Below, in pieces: positions 1 to 5,851 of a stretch of 6,744 bases of DNA. A model generated the notes under the pieces. The model had not been told where the DNA came from and ran no database searches. It was given only the letters and a program-made list of their open reading frames with translations. The stretch is taken from the NCBI GenBank assembly GCA_014360745.1, contig JACIWY010000028.1:9703-16446 (forward strand). Reading direction: 5' to 3'. Source of the stretch: Chloroflexota bacterium. Lineage in GTDB: Bacteria > Chloroflexota > Anaerolineae > UBA1429. Every line of letters starts with the position of its first letter. Positions within the stretch are counted from its first letter, which is position 1. The position numbers and the translations under genes were made by a program.

Positions 1-414
1 AAAATGGGGGATACCGGCGATAACCGAAAGGAGACAGCCGAACTGGCGGGCCAGACGGTGATACTCCTCAAACTGCGCCCGCACCAGGCCACGCCGACGG
101 TGGGTGGGGCGGGTGGAGACGACGCCCACCTCGCCTACCGGGAACGGGATCCCTTCGTAGGCCCAGGTCTGGCGGATAAGGCTCACCGAGGAGACGGCTT
201 CTTGTCGCGCCTCATCGTAAACGTAAAAGACATCTGTGGGCAAGCTACCGGGCCGGCCACAAAGATTGGCGCGGAGGCCGGCTCCGTCCTCGTCGCCAAA
301 GCCCTCTAGGTGCGAGGCGATCACCGCCTCCAACTCTTCGGCGGTCGAGGCGCGTTTCAGCCACAAGCCCTCTCCCAAAGGCCGAGGGATGGATGGTAGA
401 ATCGGCGATTGCAT
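1..414 (-). CDS. GNAT family N-acetyltransferase, N-terminal part (3' end outside window)
   Basis: The visible 138 residues are the N-terminal part of a GNAT acetyltransferase, an enzyme family that moves the acetyl group of acetyl-CoA onto an amine. The acetyl-CoA binding motif A is seen as EVGVVSTRPTHRRRGLVRA (about residues 95-113): beta strand 4, then the Arg-rich pyrophosphate loop RRRGLV and the start of helix 3. It is followed by LLSVIAGIPHF, typical of the Eis-like or 'GIPxFY' branch of GNATs, and the sequence ends there at the window edge. The chosen start is ATG at 412-414, with AAGGAG 11 bases upstream (426-431), which is a slightly long spacing. A GTG at 424-426 is in frame but overlaps that Shine-Dalgarno sequence. 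The gene lies 45 bases after the GntR/LacI regulator and may be the last gene of its operon. The substrate cannot be told. The GNAT fold is fairly sure; any sugar-related role is not shown. Confidence 0.8.
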   Translation of the reverse strand, partial: MQSPILPSIPRPLGEGLWLKRASTAEELEAVIASHLEGFGDEDGAGLRANLCGRPGSLPTDVFYVYDEARQEAVSSVSLIRQTWAYEGIPFPVGEVGVVSTRPTHRRRGLVRAQFEEYHRLARQFGCLLSVIAGIPHF

Positions 415-425
415 CGAATCGGGCA

Positions 426-431
426 CTCCTT
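426..431 (-). promoter_or_regulatory. Ribosome binding site of the GNAT gene
   Basis: AAGGAG on the minus strand lies 11 bases before the ATG at 414. It overlaps the alternative in-frame GTG (424-426), which argues for the ATG as the true start. Confidence 0.5.
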
Positions 432-459
432 CCGTTCGTCGGCTGGGTTGTCGGTCACG

Positions 460-1629
460 TCAATAGCCGGGCGAGGCATCTCCGGAGGCCCGGTACCTGG
501 CGCCGCAACTGGCGCGGATGACGAGATCGCCGGAGACGGCCACGCCGGTAGCACGTCGCCCGGCGAGCAAATCGAGCGTCATGCGCAAGGCGGCGCGCAT
601 CAGCTCGTCCATATGGTAATGCAAGCTGGTCAGGGGGGTGGGCAAGAAATCGGCCAAAGGGTCGTCACCGACGCCTACGACGGCGACATCCCTGGGACAT
701 TGCAAGCCCAGCGCAGTGAGCAGGTGCAAGGCCTCCGCAGCGTGCAAGTCGGACGAACAGACCAGCGCCGAGGGGCGATAAGGCCGATTGAACACCTCTC
801 GAAACCGCCGGCCCTGCTCCGTGTAACGCCCGTGCGCCCTATCTGACCACAAGGGAGTGGAAAAAACCCAATCCAGAGGAAGATCCAGCCCTTCTTCCCA
901 CAACGATAGAGCAAAACCCCAATAGCGGCTGCGGCGGACAACGTGTGCGGGTTCCTCCCCAAGATAGGCAACGCGGCGGTGTCCGAGGCGGAGCAAGTAC
1001 TGGGTAATCTTTTGCAAGCAGAGCGTCTCGTCCAAAAAGACGCAGGGTAGGTCGACGTTTTCAATGGGATACAACAACAACCCCACCGGTTGCGCCAGTT
1101 GTTGGCCGAGACGGGTCAACTCATCGGCCACACGACGTGGGTCGCCACACGCAGCTAACAGGAGCACATGAGGCTCATCCGCTTGTTGCGCAACGCGCCG
1201 TTGCCAAAGCTCTATGGCTGCGCTTTGGCGCAACGAGTTCCCCTCGCTAAAGAACAGGCGCACCGGCACGCTCTCGGCGCTCAAGCCCACGATCAAATGC
1301 TGCACAAGCGGCCCACAGATGCCATCGAGCGCGGGGAGTATTATAGTAACATCAGGTTCGCTCCCGCCCTCGTCCTTTGCGCGTTCCCAAGTGTGGGGTG
1401 TTTCGGCCACGAACCAACCCACGCCATGGCGGCTATAGACCAAGCCTTGATGAGCCAATTCGCGCAAGCTCCGTCGGATCGTGATCTGGCTGACCTGATA
1501 CTGCTCGCAGAGCGTTCGCTCGCTGGGCAATTTGGTGCCGGCGCACCAGATACCCCTTTCGATATGAGATTGGATATCGTCCGCAACCTGCCAATAGAGC
1601 GGGCGCGAACTCTTGGCTTGGCCTCTCAA
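460..1629 (-). CDS. GntR/LacI hybrid transcriptional regulator, AraR-like
   Basis: This 389-residue protein is a sugar-responsive transcription regulator. Residues about 10-75 form a GntR-type winged helix: PLYWQVADDIQSHI, then GTKLPSERTLCEQYQVSQIT with recognition helix IRRSLRELAHQGLV, and the wing SRHGVGWFV. Residues about 93-376 are a LacI-type periplasmic-binding-protein-like effector domain, with LRLGHRRVAYLGEE (214-226), SALVCSSDLHAAEAL (287-301), DVAVVGVGDDPLADFLPTPL (314-333) and the closing LVIRASCG (369-376). GntR wHTH plus LacI sensor is the architecture of Bacillus AraR (about 360 residues), the L-arabinose-responsive repressor. The nearby GH51 arabinofuranosidase makes an arabinose or arabino-oligosaccharide effector plausible, but that is inference. 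The start is TTG at 1627-1629, chosen because a full TAGGAGGT sits 7 bases upstream. The gene follows the PadR-GH57 gene after 44 bases. Alternatives are a regulator of another pentose or oligosaccharide. Confidence 0.88.
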   Translation of the reverse strand: MRGQAKSSRPLYWQVADDIQSHIERGIWCAGTKLPSERTLCEQYQVSQITIRRSLRELAHQGLVYSRHGVGWFVAETPHTWERAKDEGGSEPDVTIILPALDGICGPLVQHLIVGLSAESVPVRLFFSEGNSLRQSAAIELWQRRVAQQADEPHVLLLAACGDPRRVADELTRLGQQLAQPVGLLLYPIENVDLPCVFLDETLCLQKITQYLLRLGHRRVAYLGEEPAHVVRRSRYWGFALSLWEEGLDLPLDWVFSTPLWSDRAHGRYTEQGRRFREVFNRPYRPSALVCSSDLHAAEALHLLTALGLQCPRDVAVVGVGDDPLADFLPTPLTSLHYHMDELMRAALRMTLDLLAGRRATGVAVSGDLVIRASCGARYRASGDASPGY

Positions 1630-1636
1630 CGAACGG

Positions 1637-1644
1637 ACCTCCTA
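1637..1644 (-). promoter_or_regulatory. Strong Shine-Dalgarno that fixes a TTG start
   Basis: TAGGAGGT on the minus strand is a near-complete match to the anti-Shine-Dalgarno and lies 7 bases before the TTG at 1627-1629. The spacing is ideal and no ATG or GTG competes nearby. A strong site paired with a weak start codon is a common way to set a low, steady regulator level. Confidence 0.75.
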
Positions 1645-1659
1645 CAACTTATCAGGTAT

Positions 1660-1669
1660 CTCGCGCGAG
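1660..1669. promoter_or_regulatory. 10-base perfect palindrome before the regulator gene (possible operator)
   Basis: CTCGCGCGAG is a perfect palindrome in the 44-base gap between the PadR-GH57 stop and the Shine-Dalgarno of the GntR/LacI regulator. Its position would suit autoregulation, but palindromes of this length are expected several times by chance in a GC-rich window of this size. No second copy was noticed near the GH51 promoter. Confidence 0.2.
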
Positions 1670-1673
1670 GTGC

Positions 1674-3971
1674 TTAACCATCGGCCTTGCCCTGGCGAGG
1701 TGCAAACCAACGATAGTCGATCTCGGGGAAAAGGTTATCCAGGTGATACAACTCGTCGGCGAGCGCGCGGGCTTCCGGGGCATGCGCGCCGAGGCCAGCC
1801 TCGGCAAAGGCGGCCAGGCGCTGAAAGCGCTCTAGATGTTGGTGAAAGCGACGCACGGCATATTCTCGCGCCTGCCCCGTGGTAACCAAAAAGGGCCAAT
1901 CGCTGGCCTGGAGCAACAGCAGCTCGCGTGCCGCTTGGTTGAGCACGGCCAAAGTGTCTCCCTCGGCCTCGGGATAGCGCGCTACCAACTGCTCCATATG
2001 TTGTTCGGCGCGGTGGATCTGAGGCCACATGAATTCGGTGTGTTCGTTGTCCCAAGTCCAATGGTTACCGCCAACCCCCCAGGAGCTCTCCGGCAGGGCG
2101 AGCACCTCCTCGGGCTCATGCTCGTCGAGATATTCGCTGGCCGTGGTCAGATCGACCACCTCGCTATCGGCGAGACGGCGCAGCACTTGTTTGATCCACT
2201 CGATACCCTCAAACCACCAATGGCCGAACAGCTCGGTGTCGTAATTGGCCGAAATAATGCCATAGCGGGCCGTGCGGCCGTGGTATTCGCGTAACAACTC
2301 CTCTACCAAGCCGGCAAAGTGTTGAGCATGAGCTTGGACCTTGTTCGCCGCCCAATCGGGGTGATAGTAATCCTTGGCGCCTAAATCGACGTTGGGGCCG
2401 GTGACGCGCCAATACTGCAGGCCGGAGACATCGTCTTTTTTGTGGAACTCGCGATAATCGGCATCGCCTGGGTAGCCCCAATCGCCCGACCAGACCTGCT
2501 GGCCGGTGCGGTTATTGCGCCCGATGACGGCCACCGGCGGCTCGGTGAGCCCCCGGGCACTGCCGCTGACGTAATAGGGAGCATAGGTAGTGCCGCCGGC
2601 GCGAACCTCCTGCACTTGCGGCAACACATAGCGGCGCTTGATGGCGCTATAGGGGCCAATGGCTACATCGCCTGCGGCCTTGCCCACCGGCGCGCTGCCT
2701 TCGATGGCATGGGTCTCGGCAAAAAAACACGTAAGGCCGAGAGGCGCCAAAAATTCTTCCAAAGCCGGGCGCACGGTGCCGTCCTCATCCACATAAGCAG
2801 GGCGATAGGCACACTCCGGTAGCCAGATGGCGCGCGGACTACGGCCGAGATGGCGACGATAATTTTCGATAGCGGTACGCAACTGGCTATAGATAGAGGC
2901 GTCGCGGGACAGAAGCGGCAGGTAGCCGTGGGTGGCTGCACAGGTGATAACCTGAACGTAGCCCTCATCCTGAAGCGTCCGCAACGCCCCGATAAGGTCC
3001 CCGCCAAAACGAGACAAGAAACTGTCTTTAATGCCCTGATAGTAATCGCGATAAAAACCGGCCAGATACTCTAGATGTAATTCGTCCTCCTCGCCGAAGC
3101 GCAGCACATCTGCGCGGGCACTGCGGATTTCCTCGTCCAGGTAGGCCAAAAAGTGGGCTTGGATTTCGGCGTCGCACAACTGCTCCATCAACACCGGTGT
3201 GACGCTGAGGGTGAGCTTGTAGGGCACCCCCTCGGCGCGGAGGTCGTAGAGCGCGTTCAACAGGGGCACATAGGTCTCGGCGGCGGCCTCGTGGATCCAC
3301 TCTTCGCCGTGGGGCCAACGCCCGGCGAGCCGACAATAGGGCAGGTGGCTGTGCAACACAAAGGTAAAGGCGCCCAAGCCGGGGGTCGGGCGCGCCTTGG
3401 GCACAAAGGGAGAGGGAGTCGGGGCAGGCTCGACGGTCGGAGCGGGCCGGCCGAGCAAGCCTTCCTCCACCCCTTGTGCCAAAGCCTCAGCCCATTCGAG
3501 TTCGCCGCGCAGGCGCAGTGTACGCCGGTTGGCAAAGATGCGTAGCGCGGGAAAGGTGCTTTGGGCTGCGTCCAATTCGGCTTGTTCCAGCTCTTGGCGC
3601 AGAGAATCGACCCTTTCCTGGAGCAACTCGCGGATTTGGTGTCTGGGCAACACCTGGAGCAAAAAGGCGGCCAACTCGGGGGCAAGGGCTTCGTCTCCAG
3701 CGAGAGCCGCCCGAATAGCTCGGCTTAGCATCTCGCGTCCGGCGTCGGTCAACATGTAGAGCAGACGGGCCGGACGGCCCTCGGCCAGTTCTTCTTCGCC
3801 GACGGCCAACAGCCCTTCCCCGACCATTTCACCGAGTGTCTCCAATATGCGCTCACGAGAAGCGGCAACCCACGTTGCGTAAGGGGGTTGGTTCACTGCG
3901 CGCCTGAGCTGGTAGCCGTGCAAATCCTGGCCCGCCAGTAATCCCAATATCATGACGCGCAGCTTGTCCAT
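1674..3971 (-). CDS. PadR-type regulator fused to GH57 1,4-alpha-glucan branching enzyme
   Basis: This 765-residue protein joins two normally separate proteins. Residues 1-80 are a PadR-like winged helix (MDKLRVMILGLLAGQDLHGY at the start; GRPARLLYMLTDAGREML at 65-82). Residues about 95-172 are a Leu/Glu/Arg/Gln-rich helical region like the PadR dimerisation arm. A Pro-rich linker follows (about 175-199). Residues 200-765 are a GH57 glycogen branching enzyme, which cuts an alpha-1,4 glucan and re-attaches the piece through alpha-1,6. All five GH57 regions are seen: HSHLPY (207-212), ATHGYLPLL (346-354), WLPECAY with nucleophile E386, NYDTELFGHWWFEG with acid/base D578, and SSWGVGGNHWTW (629-640). 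The DUF1957-type C-terminal helices end the protein (LLLLQASDWPFLVTTGQA, 684-701). Free-standing enzymes of this type are about 520-560 residues. The ATG start has GGGAGGAG just upstream; no internal start with a ribosome site appears in the linker. There is no signal peptide, so it is cytosolic. The enzyme call is very sure; the regulator half is likely but divergent. Confidence 0.9.
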   Translation of the reverse strand: MDKLRVMILGLLAGQDLHGYQLRRAVNQPPYATWVAASRERILETLGEMVGEGLLAVGEEELAEGRPARLLYMLTDAGREMLSRAIRAALAGDEALAPELAAFLLQVLPRHQIRELLQERVDSLRQELEQAELDAAQSTFPALRIFANRRTLRLRGELEWAEALAQGVEEGLLGRPAPTVEPAPTPSPFVPKARPTPGLGAFTFVLHSHLPYCRLAGRWPHGEEWIHEAAAETYVPLLNALYDLRAEGVPYKLTLSVTPVLMEQLCDAEIQAHFLAYLDEEIRSARADVLRFGEEDELHLEYLAGFYRDYYQGIKDSFLSRFGGDLIGALRTLQDEGYVQVITCAATHGYLPLLSRDASIYSQLRTAIENYRRHLGRSPRAIWLPECAYRPAYVDEDGTVRPALEEFLAPLGLTCFFAETHAIEGSAPVGKAAGDVAIGPYSAIKRRYVLPQVQEVRAGGTTYAPYYVSGSARGLTEPPVAVIGRNNRTGQQVWSGDWGYPGDADYREFHKKDDVSGLQYWRVTGPNVDLGAKDYYHPDWAANKVQAHAQHFAGLVEELLREYHGRTARYGIISANYDTELFGHWWFEGIEWIKQVLRRLADSEVVDLTTASEYLDEHEPEEVLALPESSWGVGGNHWTWDNEHTEFMWPQIHRAEQHMEQLVARYPEAEGDTLAVLNQAARELLLLQASDWPFLVTTGQAREYAVRRFHQHLERFQRLAAFAEAGLGAHAPEARALADELYHLDNLFPEIDYRWFAPRQGKADG

Positions 3972-3975
3972 ATTT

Positions 3976-3983
3976 CTCCTCCC
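3976..3983 (-). promoter_or_regulatory. Ribosome binding site of the PadR-GH57 gene
   Basis: GGGAGGAG on the minus strand ends 4 bases before the ATG at 3969-3971 (6 bases from its GGAGG core). It fixes translation to the start of the PadR half, so the fusion is the product that this signal makes. Confidence 0.7.
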
Positions 3984-3997
3984 AGGTTATCCATTGG

Positions 3998-4017
3998 CCG
4001 CGCCTTCCAAAGCGCGG
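3998..4017 (-). other. Small GC hairpin in the GH51 to GH57 gap
   Basis: CCGCGC and GCGCGG arms form a perfect 6-base-pair stem around an 8-base loop in the 87-base gap after the arabinofuranosidase stop. On the minus strand it is followed by CCAATGG, with no run of T, so a Rho-independent terminator is unlikely. It could protect the 3' end of the upstream message or separate the expression of the two genes. The rest of the gap shows no convincing promoter. Confidence 0.3.
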
Positions 4018-4058
4018 TTAGAAATGGTGCGTTGACGGCGCATAGCTTGAAAAGTCGG

Positions 4059-5543
4059 TTAGCCCAGCTCCATATACAACACCGTCACCGAGGCCGGTGG
4101 GAAGGTGAACGGCCAGGCGCTACCTTGCCGATCCAGCGGTTCGGCGGACGGCTCGACGGTGCGCGGCGCCTCAAAGGTGTTGTGCGCGTGGATATCATGA
4201 GCGTAAAGCAAGCGCACGCGCCCTGTGCGCAGGCGACCTTCGCGCAACTCGACCGTGGCCTCCAAGGGCTCTTGCGCATTGAAATTGACCACGCTGAGAG
4301 TTAGGGCATTGCCCTTCAGTGAAGCCGATCCATCCAGCGCGGGCATGGTATCTGCCCCTTCGTCACCTCGAAACGAGATACTCGGCGATTCGAAGGAGGT
4401 TTGCACGGCTGTGCCCCCCTGGTGCTCCTTGTACATCTCATAGACGTGGTAGGTGGGCGTGGTCAACATGCGCGGGCCATCGGTGAGGATCATGGCTTGC
4501 AAGACGTTGATCGTCTGAGCGATATTGCCCATGACCACTTTGTCGGCGTGACGGTTAAAGATGTCGAGCGTCGAAGCTGCGACCAGGGCATCGCGCATGG
4601 TGTTCTGTTGCCACAAATGTCGGGGATGGCGCCCCGGTTCAGGGGGGTGCCAGGTGCCCCACTCATCGACGATGAGGCCGATCTGCCGTTGGGGATCGTA
4701 GCCATCCATGATAGCCCGCTGTTGTTTGATGAGCGCCTCCATGTTGCGGCTGCGCCGCAGGAGCTGATACCACTGATCGACGGTATATTCGGTGGCCGTG
4801 CCCGCCGTGCGGCAATAATAGTGTGCGGCAAAGCCGTGAATGCGACGATAGGAACCAAGCTTGTTGAAAAAGCGATGGGTCCAATCGGCATCGTTGCCAC
4901 TGGGGCCACAGGCGATGAGGAAGAGCGGTGCCCCCTGAAAATCGCGCAAGTAGGTAGAAAAACGCTTGTACTCGGCGGCGTAATCCTCAGGACAAAAGCG
5001 GCCACCACAGCCCCAGTTTTCGTTGCCCACCGCCCAGTAGCGGACGCGGAAGGGCTCGGGGGAGCCGTTGGCGCTGCGCTCTTGGGCCAAGGTGCTACCC
5101 CCTGGGAAGTTGCAATACTCCACCCAGTCGCGCAATTCGCGAGGGCTGCCGCTGCCCACGTTACCGCATAGATAGGGCTCGGCGCCGACCAGGCGACAGA
5201 AACGAATGAATTCATGGGTACCAAAAGCGTTGGTCTCGATATCCTCGCCCCACCAGATGTTGACCCGCCGCGGGCGCGCCTCACGAGGACCGATGCCATC
5301 CTGCCAATGGTAGTCGTCGGCAAAGCAGCCGCCGGGCCAGCGAATGACGGGCGGGTTCAACTTCTTGAGCGCATCCACGACGTCGCGGCGGATGCCGTCG
5401 ATGTTGGGGATGCCGGAATCGGGCCCCACCCAGATGCCATCATAGATGCAAGCGCCCAGATGTTCCGCAAAGTGTCCGTAAATATTGGGGTTAATCCGAG
5501 CAATCGGTTCATCCGGTCGAACGATAATCCTGGCCTGTGGCAT
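4059..5543 (-). CDS. abfA: GH51 alpha-L-arabinofuranosidase, intracellular
   Basis: This 494-residue enzyme removes terminal alpha-L-arabinofuranosyl residues from arabino-oligosaccharides and related hemicellulose fragments by the retaining mechanism. GH51 marks in order: NPNIYGHFAEHLG (18-30), NPPVIRWPGGCF (63-74), YWAVGNENWGCGG (169-181) with acid/base E175, HGFAAHYY (236-243), and GLIVDEWGTWH (289-299) with nucleophile E294. These positions match, as recalled, the E175 and E294 of the Geobacillus stearothermophilus enzyme. The C-terminal part (about 385-494) is the beta-sandwich, ending SVTVLYMELG. Length is normal for the family (about 500). There is no signal peptide, so it should act in the cytoplasm on imported oligosaccharides. 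The start is ATG at 5541-5543, with GGAGGG 7 bases upstream; the frame stays open further up to about 5798, but that stretch has no GH51 similarity and holds the promoter. It is the first gene of the likely operon and probably controlled by the AraR-like regulator. Confidence 0.95.
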   Translation of the reverse strand: MPQARIIVRPDEPIARINPNIYGHFAEHLGACIYDGIWVGPDSGIPNIDGIRRDVVDALKKLNPPVIRWPGGCFADDYHWQDGIGPREARPRRVNIWWGEDIETNAFGTHEFIRFCRLVGAEPYLCGNVGSGSPRELRDWVEYCNFPGGSTLAQERSANGSPEPFRVRYWAVGNENWGCGGRFCPEDYAAEYKRFSTYLRDFQGAPLFLIACGPSGNDADWTHRFFNKLGSYRRIHGFAAHYYCRTAGTATEYTVDQWYQLLRRSRNMEALIKQQRAIMDGYDPQRQIGLIVDEWGTWHPPEPGRHPRHLWQQNTMRDALVAASTLDIFNRHADKVVMGNIAQTINVLQAMILTDGPRMLTTPTYHVYEMYKEHQGGTAVQTSFESPSISFRGDEGADTMPALDGSASLKGNALTLSVVNFNAQEPLEATVELREGRLRTGRVRLLYAHDIHAHNTFEAPRTVEPSAEPLDRQGSAWPFTFPPASVTVLYMELG

Positions 5544-5550
5544 GTGCTTT

Positions 5551-5556
5551 CCCTCC
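5551..5556 (-). promoter_or_regulatory. Ribosome binding site that decides the GH51 start
   Basis: GGAGGG on the minus strand sits 7 bases before the ATG at 5541-5543. An upstream in-frame ATG (5577-5579) overlaps the -10 box and has no ribosome site, so the shorter protein is chosen. Confidence 0.75.
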
Positions 5557-5577
5557 AAAGGTCGAAAACGTGCTCGC

Positions 5578-5606
5578 ATTTTACTAGAGAGTAGGGGATG
5601 GTTCAA
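5578..5606 (-). promoter_or_regulatory. Sigma-70-like promoter of the arabinofuranosidase operon
   Basis: On the minus strand TTGAAC (-35, bases 5601-5606, 4 of 6 consensus) is followed after exactly 17 bases by TAAAAT (-10, bases 5578-5583, 5 of 6). A start of transcription near 5571 would give a leader of roughly 28 bases that contains the GGAGGG ribosome site. It is the best promoter-like pair seen in the gap and lies directly before the first gene of the likely four-gene operon. It is a pattern match only. Confidence 0.6.
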
Positions 5607-5808
5607 GCGCCTGTGGGCCTCATCGCAGATTGAGGGGAGGGGCGTCGCTAGAGCACCCCAGAACTCGAGGAATAAGGGCAGTCGCAACAGATCATCGCCG
5701 GGGCATGGGACGTCATGGGGAATACTTTCGGTCGGTGGACACAAAAATGCACCCGCACGATGGCAAAGACTGCGCCGTCGAGGCCGAGTATTGCACAATC
5801 CGATTACG

Positions 5809-5839
5809 CCTGGGAGCGGGTCGGGAGGCCCGCCCCAGG
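5809..5839 (-). terminator. Strong GC-rich hairpin, likely transcription terminator of the sulfatase gene
   Basis: On the minus strand CCTGGGGCGGG pairs with CCCGCTCCCAGG as an 11-base-pair stem with one bulged base, closing an 8-base loop. It begins 13 bases after the sulfatase stop codon. No T-run follows, so it is not a classic Rho-independent terminator, but its place and strength fit a 3' end structure that insulates the sulfatase from the GH51 operon. Confidence 0.5.
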
Positions 5840-5851
5840 GTTCTCAGTTTC

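Larger units (their letters stand above)
5544..5851. other. Intergenic region between the sulfatase and GH51 genes
   Basis: These 308 bases hold no gene that can be supported. They contain a strong hairpin after the sulfatase stop (5809-5839), a short ATTG-TG-CAAT inverted repeat on the minus strand (5790-5799), two CATGGG direct repeats 10 bases apart (5704-5709 and 5714-5719), and the GH51 promoter and ribosome site (5606-5551). The open frames that cross it have no recognisable protein content. Confidence 0.7.

Noticed and set aside
70..120. Possible frameshift in the GNAT gene near the acetyl-CoA loop
   Set aside because: Careful re-reading of the bases around 95-110 gives one continuous frame through THRRRGLVRA; no frameshift.
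4..309. 101-residue plus-strand open frame at the window start
   Set aside because: It is antisense to the GNAT coding frame, which has a clear acetyl-CoA motif and continuous frame.
1168..1677. 169-residue open frame on the plus strand over the regulator gene
   Set aside because: Antisense to the GntR/LacI gene and without a ribosome site or recognisable domain.
3350..3425. Separate translation start for the GH57 half within the Pro-rich linker
   Set aside because: Only an in-frame GTG (V190) and TTG (L199) exist there, and neither has a Shine-Dalgarno sequence upstream.
4401..5171. 256-residue open frame on the plus strand inside the GH51 gene
   Set aside because: It is wholly antisense to a gene with clear catalytic motifs, and its product shows no domain; a shadow of GC-rich coding sequence.
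4490..5323. 277-residue open frame on the minus strand in another frame of the GH51 gene
   Set aside because: Low-complexity Ala/Ser/Pro/Arg product, overlapped by the real gene.
5544..5798. In-frame N-terminal extension of the arabinofuranosidase (85 more residues)
   Set aside because: The extra residues have no GH51 similarity or signal peptide, the promoter lies within them, and the ATG at 5543 has its own good ribosome site.
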